64,000 nucleotides of DNA from Erwinia tasmaniensis Et1/99 (GCF_000026185.1 NC_010694.1:2852001-2916000); one strand, 5' to 3'; positions 29,655 to 38,310 are shown, numbered from the stretch's first letter. Translations and numbers: made by a program. Notes: generated by a model from the sequence alone, not told the origin.

Positions 29655-30502
29655 CGCCCTCTCTCCCCAATGCGGAAAGTGTTAAACCGCGCGTACGCCG
29701 TAACCTCACGCTGACTATTGGCCTGGGCCTGGTTGGACTGCTGATTTTCGCCGCCCTGTTTGCCCCCCTGCTGGCACCAGCCGATCCGAACGCGCAGCAG
29801 ATGGCGGTGCGGCTGATGCCCCCTTCCGCCGATCACTGGCTGGGAACCGATGGCTTTGGCCGCGATCTGCTCTCCAGAGTGATTTACGGCGCGCGGCCCA
29901 CGCTGCTGCTGGTGTCGTTGATCCTGGTACTGACCATACCGGTAGGCATGCTGATTGGCATCAGCGCTGGCTATCTCGGCGGCTGGGCCGAGCGCGTCCT
30001 GATGCGCATAACCGATATTTTCCTGTCTCTGCCCAATCTGGTGATTGCGCTGGCGCTGGTGGCAATGATGGGGCCGGGGCTGATGAATGGCGCGCTGGCG
30101 CTGGCGCTAACCAGCTGGCCGCCGTTTGCCCGCCAGGCGCGCGCTGAAACTCTCGCCCTACGCCGCAGCGACTATCTCGCCGCCGCCCGCATGCAGGGTA
30201 TCAACGGTCTGCGCCTGATGTTCGGCCATATTTTGCCGCTCTGTCTGCCGACGGCGGTCGTCCGTGCCGCCCTCAGCCTTGGCGGAATTATCCTCTCTGC
30301 CGCGGGTCTGGGCTTCCTCGGCATGGGGATCCAACCGCCGACCGCCGAATGGGGATCCATGGTGGCGGAAGGCAGCAAGGTCATATTCGACCAATGGTGG
30401 GTGGCGGCCGTTCCCGGCGGCGCGATCCTGTTTGCCAGCCTGGCATTTAATCTCACGGGCGATGGCCTGCGTGACCGACTGGACACCCGAAATGACAACT
30501 GA
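29651..30502 (+). CDS. ABC transporter permease, DppC type
   Basis: This 283-residue OppC/DppC-type permease has an N-terminal helix, the GTDGFGRDLLSRVIYGAR motif, five or six membrane segments and an EAA loop (RRSDYLAAARMQGINGLRLM). It pairs with the preceding permease to form the translocation channel. Its start overlaps that gene by 4 bp (ATGA), and its end overlaps the next ATPase gene by 11 bp. Confidence 0.92.
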   Translation: MTPSLPNAESVKPRVRRNLTLTIGLGLVGLLIFAALFAPLLAPADPNAQQMAVRLMPPSADHWLGTDGFGRDLLSRVIYGARPTLLLVSLILVLTIPVGMLIGISAGYLGGWAERVLMRITDIFLSLPNLVIALALVAMMGPGLMNGALALALTSWPPFARQARAETLALRRSDYLAAARMQGINGLRLMFGHILPLCLPTAVVRAALSLGGIILSAAGLGFLGMGIQPPTAEWGSMVAEGSKVIFDQWWVAAVPGGAILFASLAFNLTGDGLRDRLDTRNDN

Positions 30503-31343
30503 TCCTTCTGCAAAAATAGTGGCGGATGGCCTGACTATCCACACGGCCGACGGCACGCCGCTGGTGAAAAATATCAGCTTTACGCTCGGTCGTGAACGCG
30601 TCGCGCTGGTCGGCGAATCCGGTTCCGGTAAGTCACTTACCGCACGCACCTTGATGGGCCTGCTGGCCCCTTCGCTGCGGGTAGAGGCCAATACGCTGGA
30701 TATCGCCGGAGAAAATGCGCTAACGCTCAGCGAGCGCCGCTGGAGCCAGCTGCGCGGCGGCCAGCTCGGCATGGTCATGCAGGACCCGAAATATGCCCTT
30801 AATCCGCTACGCACCATCGGCTGGCAGGTTGCCGAGCCGCTGAAGCTGCACGGCCGTTTTTCCCGCGCTGAAATCAGGGAAAAAGTGTGCGAGATGCTCG
30901 ACGCGGTCGGATTGCCGCAGCCAGCACGGCTGATGCAGCACTATCCCCACCAGCTTTCTGGCGGGATGGGACAGCGCGTGATGCTGGCAATCGCGCTGAT
31001 CGCCGAACCGCGCTTTCTGATTGCCGACGAGCCCACTTCGGCCCTGGATCACGCGATGCGCGACCAGGTGCTGGCGCTGATCCGCAATCTGGTGGATCGG
31101 CGCAATATGGGCCTGTTGCTGATCAGCCACGACCTGCAACAGGTTTCCGAACACTGTGAACGGGTGATGGTGATGTATCAGGGCGAAGTGCTGGACCGCC
31201 TGCCCGCAGATGAGCTACCCCGCGCCACCCATCCTTATACACGTACGCTTTGGTCGTGCCGTCCAGGTAAGGCAACCCACGGCAGGCTGCTGCCGGTGCT
31301 GGATCGCGCCGCGCTGGTAAGAGGAGAAGACCGCCATGATTGA
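30492..31343 (+). CDS. ABC transporter ATP-binding protein, DppD type
   Basis: This 283-residue ATPase has Walker A GESGSGKS, Q-loop in MVMQDPKYALNP, signature LSGGMGQRV, Walker B LIADEPTSALD and the switch histidine in LLISHD. The C-terminal extension typical of DppD/OppD is partial and lacks the usual four-cysteine iron-sulphur motif (only WSCRPG remains). I chose ATG 30492 because it overlaps the preceding stop and the fold begins directly after it; the frame is open further upstream to 30264. Confidence 0.92.
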   Translation: MTTDPSAKIVADGLTIHTADGTPLVKNISFTLGRERVALVGESGSGKSLTARTLMGLLAPSLRVEANTLDIAGENALTLSERRWSQLRGGQLGMVMQDPKYALNPLRTIGWQVAEPLKLHGRFSRAEIREKVCEMLDAVGLPQPARLMQHYPHQLSGGMGQRVMLAIALIAEPRFLIADEPTSALDHAMRDQVLALIRNLVDRRNMGLLLISHDLQQVSEHCERVMVMYQGEVLDRLPADELPRATHPYTRTLWSCRPGKATHGRLLPVLDRAALVRGEDRHD

Positions 31344-32001
31344 ACTATCCCAACTGAGCGTGGCCCACAGGCAGGGCTACGAGCTGCGCAGCGTGGTGCA
31401 TGATGTGACGCTGGCGATCGATCCCGGCGAATGCTTTGGCCTGGTCGGGCCTTCCGGCTGCGGCAAGTCATCGCTGCTGTGGGTGATGGCCGGTCTCAAT
31501 GCGCACTGGCAGGGCGGCATGCGGCTGGCAGGGCATCAGGCTTTGCCCGGCAAGCCTTTTACCGGGCAGCTGAGGCGCGATGTGCAAATGGTGTTTCAGG
31601 ATCCTTATGCCTCACTGCACCCGCGCCACCGTCTGCGCCGCACGCTTGCCGAACCGCTGAAGCTTATCGGCCGCGATCGGATCGATGAGCGAATCGATCG
31701 CGGTTTCGAACATGCCGGACTGGATCCGGCGCTGGCGGATCGTTATCCACACCAGCTTTCCGGTGGTCAGCGCCAGCGCGTGGCGATCGTGCGTGCCCTG
31801 CTGCTGGAGCCAAAAATTCTGCTGCTGGATGAACCGACCTCCGCCCTGGATATGTCGGTGCAGGCCGAGATCCTCAATTTGCTCACCCGGCTGAAACAGC
31901 AGGATAACCTGACGATGGTGCTGGTGAGCCACGATCCCGATGTTATCGACCATATGTGCGATCGTGCCGTGCATATGGATGGGGGAAAGCTGGTGAGCTA
32001 G
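31336..32001 (+). CDS. ABC transporter ATP-binding protein, DppF type (short)
   Basis: This is a 221-residue ATPase with Walker A GPSGCGKSS, Q-loop MVFQDPYASLHP, signature LSGGQRQRV, Walker B LLLDEPTSALD and LVSHD. It is about 100 residues shorter than DppF/OppF because the C-terminal oligopeptide domain is absent. It overlaps the previous gene by 8 bp and should form the heterodimeric ATPase with it. Confidence 0.92.
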   Translation: MIELSQLSVAHRQGYELRSVVHDVTLAIDPGECFGLVGPSGCGKSSLLWVMAGLNAHWQGGMRLAGHQALPGKPFTGQLRRDVQMVFQDPYASLHPRHRLRRTLAEPLKLIGRDRIDERIDRGFEHAGLDPALADRYPHQLSGGQRQRVAIVRALLLEPKILLLDEPTSALDMSVQAEILNLLTRLKQQDNLTMVLVSHDPDVIDHMCDRAVHMDGGKLVS

Positions 32002-32164
32002 CGCGCACAGCCTGAGGGGCGCTTGAGTGAGCTCCCCTTCAGCATAATTTCTCAATCCCGCGGCAGACTATGTTTTAAACAGCTAAGGATAGTCAGATCC
32101 GGCATTTTTGATTTCCGCATATCGCTCTTATAGTCCTGATATCTCAACCAGATCGGGGTTTATT

Positions 32165-33742
32165 ATGCGAAAAATTTTTACCTTATTGCTGGGCAGTACC
32201 CTGCTATTCTCTGCGGGTGTTCAGGCCGCAACGCCCGCCGATACGCTTATCGTCGCGATTTCCCTCGACGGCATTATCAGCTTCGATCCGGCGGAAAGTT
32301 TTGAAACTGTCAGTACCAGCAGCCTGCGCAACGTCTACCAGACGCTGGTCTCCGCAGATATCGACGACCCGCGTCAGCTGGCGCCTGAACTGGCCAGCAG
32401 CTGGCAGCCGGGCGATAACGAACACAGCCTGCTGTTTAGCCTGAAACCGGGAGCGAAGTTTGCCAGCGGTAATCCGGTGACCAGTGACGACGTGATTTAT
32501 TCACTGACGCGTGCGGTAAAGCTGAATAAAACGCCGGTATTTATTCTCGGTGAATTCGGCTGGACGCCAGAAAATATTGATGCCCAGCTGATTAAACACG
32601 GCGACAGTCAGATCGAAATTCGCTGGACCTCCAATATTGGGCGCGACCTGGCGCTGCGCCTGCTGACCTCCCCTGTCGCCTCAATTATCGACGGTAAGTT
32701 GGCACAACAGCACGCCAGCACGGGCGACTTTGGAAACGGCTGGTTGCGTACTCATTCGGCCGGCAGTGCCGCCTATAAAATTAGCCACTATGTGCCACAG
32801 CAGGCGCTGGTCCTTGAACAGAATCCCCAGGCCAGGCCCGCACCGCATCTTAAACGGATTATTCTGAAAAATGTCGCCGATGCCGGTTCACGCCGCCTGC
32901 TGTTGCAACAGGGGGATGCCGATGTCGCCTACGCTCTCGGCGCCGATCAGTTCGCCGCGCTGAAAAAACAGCCCAACGTTACCGTTGCCAGCTTCCCCTC
33001 CGGCCTGATTTATTACCTCGGCTTTAATACTCAGGACAAGCAGCAGCCCGCGCTGGGCAATCCGGCCTTTTGGCAGGCAGCACGCTGGTTGATTGACTAT
33101 AACAGTCTTTCTCAACAGCTGTTGAGAGGGCAATATTCGGTACATCAAGCCTTCCTGCCCGACGGCTTCGACGGCGCGCTAAACACGCAACCGTTCCATT
33201 ACGATGTCGCCAAAGCTAAAGCGATTCTGGCCGGAGCCGGGATTAAGCCGGGCACGCGCTTCGCTCTGACGATCGTCAACCAGCCGCCGTACGGTGAAGT
33301 GGCACAGGCACTACAGGCCAGCTTTGCTAAAGCGGATATTCAAATTGACATTCATCCGGTGGCGGAGTCTGAACTCTGGGGTAAAATGCGCGGACGCGAT
33401 TTCCAGTCGGTATTTATCTACTGGGGAGCGGACTACGTCGATGCCAACAGTAATGCCAGCACCTTTGCCTCGAATGTTGACGGCGGGCCTAAGACCCTCG
33501 CCTGGCGCGTTGGCTGGAACATTCCCTCGCTGAGCGCGCAGACCCGCGCCGCCGCTGCCGAAAGCGATGTTAAAAAACGCGGCGCGCTTTATCAGCAGTT
33601 GCAGGGCGAGATCCAGCAAAACTCACCGTTTGTGGTGATGCTACAGGGGCAGCAGCAGGTCGCTTTGAGCAATCATGTACAGGGGGCATACGGGGGGATT
33701 GGGATCAGCCTGCTGTATTTCGACCGGGTGAGTAAAATTTAG
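32165..33742 (+). CDS. Peptide-type ABC transporter substrate-binding protein (second copy)
   Basis: This 525-residue family 5 solute-binding protein is clearly related to the one at 27031 (shared ATPADTL, SFDPAESFE, KFASGNPVTSDDVIYS, LIDYNSLSQQLLRGQ versus LFDYKGIANDLLKGQ). The signal peptide ends AGVQAATPADT. It lies about 160 bp after the last ATPase gene, so it may have its own promoter but probably serves the same permease with a different solute preference. ATG 32165 follows CGGGGTTT. A strong inverted repeat follows the gene. Confidence 0.93.
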   Translation: MRKIFTLLLGSTLLFSAGVQAATPADTLIVAISLDGIISFDPAESFETVSTSSLRNVYQTLVSADIDDPRQLAPELASSWQPGDNEHSLLFSLKPGAKFASGNPVTSDDVIYSLTRAVKLNKTPVFILGEFGWTPENIDAQLIKHGDSQIEIRWTSNIGRDLALRLLTSPVASIIDGKLAQQHASTGDFGNGWLRTHSAGSAAYKISHYVPQQALVLEQNPQARPAPHLKRIILKNVADAGSRRLLLQQGDADVAYALGADQFAALKKQPNVTVASFPSGLIYYLGFNTQDKQQPALGNPAFWQAARWLIDYNSLSQQLLRGQYSVHQAFLPDGFDGALNTQPFHYDVAKAKAILAGAGIKPGTRFALTIVNQPPYGEVAQALQASFAKADIQIDIHPVAESELWGKMRGRDFQSVFIYWGADYVDANSNASTFASNVDGGPKTLAWRVGWNIPSLSAQTRAAAAESDVKKRGALYQQLQGEIQQNSPFVVMLQGQQQVALSNHVQGAYGGIGISLLYFDRVSKI

Positions 33743-33745
33743 CAA

Positions 33746-33780
33746 AGCATCAGCTGCGCGCCGGACGTGCAGCTGATGCT
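33746..33780. terminator. Perfect inverted repeat after the ABC operon
   Basis: AGCATCAGCTGC pairs perfectly over 12 bp with GCAGCTGATGCT around an 11-base loop, 4 bp after the binding-protein stop and 13 bp before the convergent small gene's stop. T runs are short on both sides, but the placement suits a two-way terminator. Confidence 0.7.
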
Positions 33781-33793
33781 TCCAATTAGCAAG

Positions 33794-33988
33794 TCAGGAA
33801 ATTGCCGACTCGGAGGCATGCTTATGCTTTTCAGCTTCGAAGTGCGTTTTAAACTGCTCATAGATGGAGATCATATTCGCAGCGTCACCCTGTAGCGGGC
33901 TGAGTTTTCCTGCACGAACCAGTTCAATCACCAGCTGTAGGGCGGCCTGCTTCGGGCTGTTAGAAGGATGTGCAATTTCGTTCGACAT
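33794..33988 (-). CDS. Small helical protein of unknown function
   Basis: I do not recognise this 64-residue protein. It is predicted helical (PKQAALQLVIELVRAGKLSP, then GDAANMISIYEQFKTHFEAEK), with no signal or membrane segment and a His/Lys-rich end (KHKHA). An ACGGAA ribosome site precedes the ATG, and it ends at a strong inverted repeat. It is convergent with the ABC operon. Confidence 0.6.
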   Translation of the reverse strand: MSNEIAHPSNSPKQAALQLVIELVRAGKLSPLQGDAANMISIYEQFKTHFEAEKHKHASESAIS

Positions 33989-34737
33989 ATCAAATTCCGT
34001 TAACGGCTAAAGCCGCACTCTAGCAAGTTTTTCTAGCCGCCGTCACGCTTTTTGCCAACGGACGGTAACCGCCTCAAACCTGTACAAAAAAATATACTTG
34101 TACAGTTTTATCAAAGCAGATATAGTCACTGCCGTAACGAATTATGCATTTGCATGGCCTCTGGAAGTGTTGCTGGGTTTCCCACTTCCCGAGGCTATTT
34201 TTTATCCACGTCACATCCCTCTCCTGCTACCATTGACTTTTTGTGCTACAGCGCAAATAAATTGTTTTATAATAAGGTAACACGGGAACTTCCAGGTTAG
34301 ATTTTAAAGCTAAGCTCCAATAAATTGTACAGAGCACAAGACGGTAGCCCGCTGCTTCATCCGCTATCGATCGTGCCGGTTACAATGCTCTGAAGCGTGC
34401 AAATTAATCAGCAGCGGTACCTGCTCAACGTCCGATATCTGAACGGCGCTACTTTCACCGTTTGCACTGTCTTGATGGCCGCGCCGTCCGGATGCTGTTT
34501 CTACGGGCAGCGCATTAACAGTTATGATGAGCAGCCCCTGTCCGTTTATCTGTTAAAAGCATGCTCACGTAAACGATTTTGTATAAGTAGGGTAAAACAA
34601 AGAGCATTCCGATGGAGCAAATCGCCAGTTAGCGTCGATATTGCCCGGCGTTAATCTGGAATACTGGCTGTTAGCCGCGGCTGATGGCCATCAATATTCT
34701 CCGTTCCTCGGCGCCAAGTCATTATGGAGTGCACGTT
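33989..34737. other. Long gap holding a candidate sRNA; no convincing protein gene
   Basis: Short open frames occur (for example 34397-34654), but they lack ribosome sites and family features. The clearest content is a promoter and terminator pair at 34098-34203 (listed separately) and TGTACA palindromes at 34081 and 34098, with another TGTACA around 34326. Confidence 0.55.
34133..34203 (+). ncRNA. Candidate small RNA
   Basis: A sigma-70-like promoter is visible: TTGTAC (34098-34103), 17-bp spacer, TATAGT (34121-34126). About 30 nt after the expected start comes a stable hairpin, GCCTCTGGAAGTG (34157-34169) with CACTTCCCGAGGC (34183-34195), followed by TATTTTTT. This gives an RNA of about 70 nt with no ORF. 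A TGTACA...TGTACA pair overlaps the -35, a possible operator. It matches none of the enterobacterial sRNAs I can recall. Confidence 0.5.
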
Positions 34738-34995
34738 ATGTCGCTATCGCAACGCTCTTCAACGCTTTTACCCTGCCTGCTCCTGGTAGGCCTTTTCAGC
34801 TTTACCCCTTTTTCGCAGGCAGATACGATTACCGTTCCCCTTTCACAGGAACAGGACGGTGGGGAGGCGGGCCGGGCGTGTATTTATATCTGGCACGGTT
34901 CGGCACAATATCGCGTGGTCAAAGTCGATGAATCATGCGCATCCGAGATCACTATCGATAGCGCAAAAAAAAGCAGCACAGACGATAATATTTGA
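34738..34995 (+). CDS. Small secreted protein of unknown function
   Basis: This is an 85-residue protein with a clear signal peptide (LLPCLLLVGLFSFTPFSQAD, cleavage near SQA-D) and a mature part of about 56 residues. It has two cysteines (GRACIYIW, DESCASE) that could form a disulphide. GGAG lies 8 bases before ATG 34738. I do not recognise a family. It is followed closely by an acyltransferase gene in the same direction, so the two may be co-transcribed. Confidence 0.65.
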   Translation: MSLSQRSSTLLPCLLLVGLFSFTPFSQADTITVPLSQEQDGGEAGRACIYIWHGSAQYRVVKVDESCASEITIDSAKKSSTDDNI

Positions 34996-35093
34996 CGGTA
35001 AAACAGCTGGCAGGCACAGAGATATGTTACTTTATAAGCATTGTATACCTGCAGAACCCTTGCAGTGCTGCCCTAAGGCAAAGGAATCCGTCC

Positions 35094-36107
35094 TTGAAAA
35101 CCCTTAATATTAAGTTGTTAATGCCCGTCGCCACCTATCTGGTGATCCTGCTACATACCGCATCAGGGCCGTTTAACACTTTTCACAATGCCTGGTCAGT
35201 CGCGGTAATGTATGACGCACTGGGTCGAATTTCGTTTCCACTCTATTTGCTGATTGCTGGCTATATCTCGCTTAATAAAAACGAATCGTTACTCAGTACG
35301 CTGAAAACACGCGTGCTAAACCTGCTGATACCGCTGATTGCATGGACGGTGATCTATTTTATTTATAATCGCATGATTCATGGTAGTACCGCCTCATTCA
35401 GTCTGCTGGAAACGCTCAGTACCCCTGCTTACCAGCATTTGTGGTTTATTTATACGTTAATCCTGCTGTACCTGGTGACGCCCCTGCTGAATACCTTTAT
35501 TCAGAACGGTAGCAAGCAGAGGATCAATTACATACTTGCTATCTGGTTCGCTCTGGCCTCAGTTTATATGTTGTTTGATAATTTCAAAGATAGCGTGCTG
35601 GAGCACCAGCCCACGTCAACGCCCAGTAATATTGATATGGTGGTTTATCTTTCCGGGTTCTATATCATTGGCGGCATTGCTCGACGCTATAAGCTGGCAC
35701 CTAAAGTTCCTATTGCCGCTATTATCTTTATATTGAGTGCGGTGCTCACCGCAGTGATGTGCTATTCGCTATCAATCAGCATCAACCAGCCAAATGATAT
35801 CTTCCTGTTCTATTCGGCTCCGACCATCGTCACGCTCGCGCTGACCTGTTTCTTTATGTTGCTCAATGCGCCGCTGCGCTTAAGCCGTCGCGTTAATTTG
35901 GCCATACGCGCACTGTCCAAGCTGAGCACGGGGATTTTCTTTATTCATATGCTGGTATTGGAAACGTTGCTACGGCTGTGGCCGGTGAATTTCGAAAACT
36001 ACTACGCCATCTTGAGTATTCCGGCGGTGGCGTTGTTAAGTTACGCCGTATCAGCCTTGCTGATCGTGGTGCTGCGCCAGGTTCCGGCGATTAAACGCCT
36101 GGTATAA
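35094..36107 (+). CDS. Acyltransferase family 3 membrane protein (WecH-like)
   Basis: This is an integral membrane acyltransferase with about ten hydrophobic segments. It shows the family pattern ATYLVILLHTA near the first helix (catalytic His), RISFPLYLLIAGYI and YQHLWFIYTLILLYLVTPLL. Related proteins such as WecH add O-acetyl groups to surface polysaccharide. I placed the start at TTG 35094 because AAGGA lies 8 bases upstream and the first helix follows; the frame is open upstream to 34992, which would overlap the preceding gene. The first-helix Arg/Asn context typical of the family is weak, so function is tentative. Confidence 0.8.
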   Translation: MKTLNIKLLMPVATYLVILLHTASGPFNTFHNAWSVAVMYDALGRISFPLYLLIAGYISLNKNESLLSTLKTRVLNLLIPLIAWTVIYFIYNRMIHGSTASFSLLETLSTPAYQHLWFIYTLILLYLVTPLLNTFIQNGSKQRINYILAIWFALASVYMLFDNFKDSVLEHQPTSTPSNIDMVVYLSGFYIIGGIARRYKLAPKVPIAAIIFILSAVLTAVMCYSLSISINQPNDIFLFYSAPTIVTLALTCFFMLLNAPLRLSRRVNLAIRALSKLSTGIFFIHMLVLETLLRLWPVNFENYYAILSIPAVALLSYAVSALLIVVLRQVPAIKRLV

Positions 36108-36111
36108 TCGT

Positions 36112-36144
36112 AACGGTCGTTCAGTAATATTCCGAACGACCGTT
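36112..36144. terminator. Perfect inverted repeat between acyltransferase and YmgB-like genes
   Basis: AACGGTCGTTC pairs with GAACGACCGTT over 11 bp around an 11-base loop, 4 bp after the acyltransferase stop. Both strands lack a long T run (AACTTC follows). Likely a shared terminator for the convergent genes. Confidence 0.6.
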
Positions 36145-36183
36145 AACTTCTGCCCGCAGAAACAGGGGTTAAGAGACCGTGGT

Positions 36184-36414
36184 TCAGAACCTTGCGTCTG
36201 CGAATTTGTGCGGTTGACTGATCGCACGGCGGGCAATCCAGTAAAGTAAAATACGTTCGTCATCCTGATCCTGATCGGCCATGGCCAGAAGCTTTAAACC
36301 CAGCGTCGCTTTGTTAACCGGCTGCCCGGTAATACTGAGATCAACCACCGCTTTGCCGATAATGCTGCATACCTCTTCATCACTAGAAACCGGAATGTCT
36401 GCATAACAACTCAT
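36184..36414 (-). CDS. YmgB/AriR-like connector protein
   Basis: This 76-residue protein has the YmgB/AriR pattern: SSDEEVCSIIGKAVVDLSITG then PVNKATLGLKLL (compare AriR ESAVLGQAVTNLMLSG then NNKNIILSL). Such proteins modulate Rcs phosphorelay output, biofilm and acid stress. ATG 36414 has GAGGAG upstream; a start at 36435 lies inside the ribosome-site region. It is the second such small gene in this window (the first at 25437). Confidence 0.65.
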   Translation of the reverse strand: MSCYADIPVSSDEEVCSIIGKAVVDLSITGQPVNKATLGLKLLAMADQDQDDERILLYWIARRAISQPHKFADARF

Positions 36415-36489
36415 CTTCTCCTCCTCTGTACCCAAAATTTAAGCATAGCAGACCTGTGCCGCTCATCGCGGCAAGAGAGTAACAGCGTA

Positions 36490-37086
36490 TTAACGACCGG
36501 TGCTGACCTGGGGTAACTGCGTCAGTGCATTTCCCTGATACACCCATGCCGGAGGCAGATTGGCCAGCACGCGCCTACGGCTCCACGAAAAGTAAGAGGA
36601 GAGTAGCGGTTCACTGAGTGAGGTGTACTGGAATTGTACAAAGATGCCGCCCGGAGCAAGCTGCCCAGCGGCACGCTTCAGAATACGATGGCGGAGCATA
36701 TACGGCATAGACAGCAAGGGGAGACAGGAAAAAATGGCGTCGAACTGGCCGTGCAGCTTTTCGGCTGACCTTGCCATTACCTGCAAACGCGGGTCGCGCT
36801 CCTGCATAGCGTTGAGGGAAGAATAAAAACGCGGGTTAGTTTCGAACGTCTGTAAATTCGCGTCCTCGCGCATAAGGCTCAACAGATGGCGGGTTAGCAC
36901 TCCCTCCCCCGCACCCAATTCGGCAATGTGCAGACAGCGTTGCCAGTCCGCCGCTTCCGACATGGCCCTGCATAGCGCCTTTGACGAAGGGGCGATAGTG
37001 CCAGTATTACGCGGATCGGCAATAAACTCCTGGATATAGCCGACTTTGTTTTTTAGATACGACAGTGCTGATAACACAATGCTCAT
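36490..37086 (-). CDS. SAM-dependent methyltransferase, phospholipid N-methyltransferase-like
   Basis: This is a 198-residue class I methyltransferase. The SAM-binding motif I is IAELGAGEGVLT, preceded by FIADPRNTGTIAPSSKAL, which is typical of the PmtA/rRNA-dimethylase-like branch. Motif II (LQTFETNPRF) and FDAIFSCLPLLSMP follow, then APGGIFVQFQYT. The family includes phosphatidylethanolamine N-methyltransferases; the substrate here is unproven. It is a single gene, same direction as the YmgB-like gene. Confidence 0.82.
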   Translation of the reverse strand: MSIVLSALSYLKNKVGYIQEFIADPRNTGTIAPSSKALCRAMSEAADWQRCLHIAELGAGEGVLTRHLLSLMREDANLQTFETNPRFYSSLNAMQERDPRLQVMARSAEKLHGQFDAIFSCLPLLSMPYMLRHRILKRAAGQLAPGGIFVQFQYTSLSEPLLSSYFSWSRRRVLANLPPAWVYQGNALTQLPQVSTGR

Positions 37087-37322
37087 CTCCCGGTTACGAC
37101 GTCATACCTAATCAGGCCCCGACTCGCTCGACAAGTTCTGTAAATCTGTCCGTAGCAGTAATAACCAGGATTAATCCTGATAATTTCAGTTCACCATCGT
37201 CAGCCCTGATACCTGACATGGACCGGGCTGACGGTCAGAACCACCGGACGAGCAAAGCCGGGCACATTGTCACCCGCCCTGTCGCCTATACTGTAAAAAA
37301 CACCGTTCGACCCAAGGAGTGA

Positions 37323-37514
37323 ATGATGTTAATTGGCTTCGTGCTACTCGTCAGTGCCTGTGGATATGATGCCTGCGACGCACTTCCTGTTTCAGAACAT
37401 ATCTATCCCACCCAGCACGCCTGTGAGCAAATGGCCGAGCGTATCCATCAACGCCGTCCAAAGGCAGTGCTGCTGTGCGGTGAGGTCTACCGTGAAGTTG
37501 ACGACTCTCCTTAA
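37323..37514 (+). CDS. Small DUF1482/YebW-like protein
   Basis: This is a 63-residue protein with a hydrophobic start (MMLIGFVLLVSACGYDACD), spaced cysteines, and IYPTQHACEQMAERI. The layout resembles the DUF1482 (YebW) family of small enterobacterial proteins. AAGGAGTGA lies directly before ATG 37323. LVSAC could be read as a lipobox, but the leader is very short. Function unknown. It is convergent with iraP, whose 3' end it just overlaps. Confidence 0.55.
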   Translation: MMLIGFVLLVSACGYDACDALPVSEHIYPTQHACEQMAERIHQRRPKAVLLCGEVYREVDDSP

Positions 37515-37804
37515 ATACCTCCCGCGGGAGCAGCCTCATCAACATACCGTGTTACCGCCAGCAGACGGTTGACATGGGTAAGCAGTAAATCCACGTCGGT
37601 TTGCAGAAAATCCTCGCCCCCGCGCGTGACGGAAAGAATGGCATTCTGGATATTTTCCGCAATGGATGAAGAACCCTCTTTATCAACGGTCAGTAACAGC
37701 GCGGCAATCACCAGCGATTGCGCCTCGACCTGGGCCGTCAGCTCTTTTGTGTCGACATCCATCCTGGCGAGCTTCATTAAAATATCGATAACCAGCTGCT
37801 TCAT
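37511..37804 (-). CDS. iraP: Anti-adaptor protein IraP
   Basis: IraP binds the adaptor RssB and so blocks ClpXP degradation of the stress sigma factor RpoS, notably under phosphate starvation. This 97-residue copy starts MKQLVIDILMKLARMDVDTKEL, continues AQVEAQSLVIAALL (compare E. coli KNLIAELLFKLAQ..KEL.AQVEALEIIVTAML), and is helical. It is about ten residues longer than in E. coli. E. coli iraP also lies in the phoA-psiF-proC region. Regulation by ppGpp or PhoPQ, known in relatives, is not visible here. Confidence 0.82.
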   Translation of the reverse strand: MKQLVIDILMKLARMDVDTKELTAQVEAQSLVIAALLLTVDKEGSSSIAENIQNAILSVTRGGEDFLQTDVDLLLTHVNRLLAVTRYVDEAAPAGGI

Positions 37805-38111
37805 ATCAAGATTTCCTCATCAAATTATTTTTTGTGAAACTACCATTCCGCCTGAGGCGGGTAAACAGGGTTTCTTCTTTTGTCTGCTATCCTGCGCTAC
37901 CGGCAGAGAATACCTGCATCCGTCTGTTTATAAAAACGATTTACCCTGCCCCTCTGCCCCCGACATCCGTCAATGTCCGCCATTTTACGGCTAAAACAGC
38001 AACCGTTTTCCTGACGTTCACCCTCACGCCAGACGGCCTGTTTAGCGCCAGTCTGATAGCGGGAACGCCATTTTGCTGCCAGGCTTGGCGCAAACCTATT
38101 GAGGACTTACT
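37805..38111. other. Gap between iraP and a two-gene membrane operon
   Basis: The stretch should contain the divergent promoters of iraP and the 38112 gene. I see no gene in it. A weak GCCTGAGGC element lies near 37850. Confidence 0.45.
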
Positions 38112-38309
38112 ATGTTTCGGTTTTTTCTTGCTCTGTTTTCAAGTCCTGAATCGCTACTCCAGGTGATGAGTAAGCGCGACATTGCCGAGTCGATAGAGGA
38201 AGGCGAGCGCATCCTGATTGATGAAGACGGCAGCGCAAGCGTCAACACTTGCAGCCCGGAAGTTCGGCAAGATTTTGCCCGTCATGTCGCGACACTAAAG
38301 AGGGTCTGA
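38112..38309 (+). CDS. Small protein of unknown function, first gene of pair
   Basis: This is a 65-residue protein. A hydrophobic start (MFRFFLALF) is followed by an acidic, soluble-looking part (ESIEEGERILIDEDGSASVN) and a final RQDFARHVATLKRV. GAGGAC precedes the ATG. It ends one base before the next gene, so the two are certainly co-transcribed. No family recognised. Confidence 0.6.
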   Translation: MFRFFLALFSSPESLLQVMSKRDIAESIEEGERILIDEDGSASVNTCSPEVRQDFARHVATLKRV

Positions 38310-38310
38310 G

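Noticed and set aside
34397..34654. 85-residue frame in the gap at 34 kb
   Set aside because: No ribosome site, no family, and atypical composition (many Cys, Arg, Ser); insufficient support for a gene.
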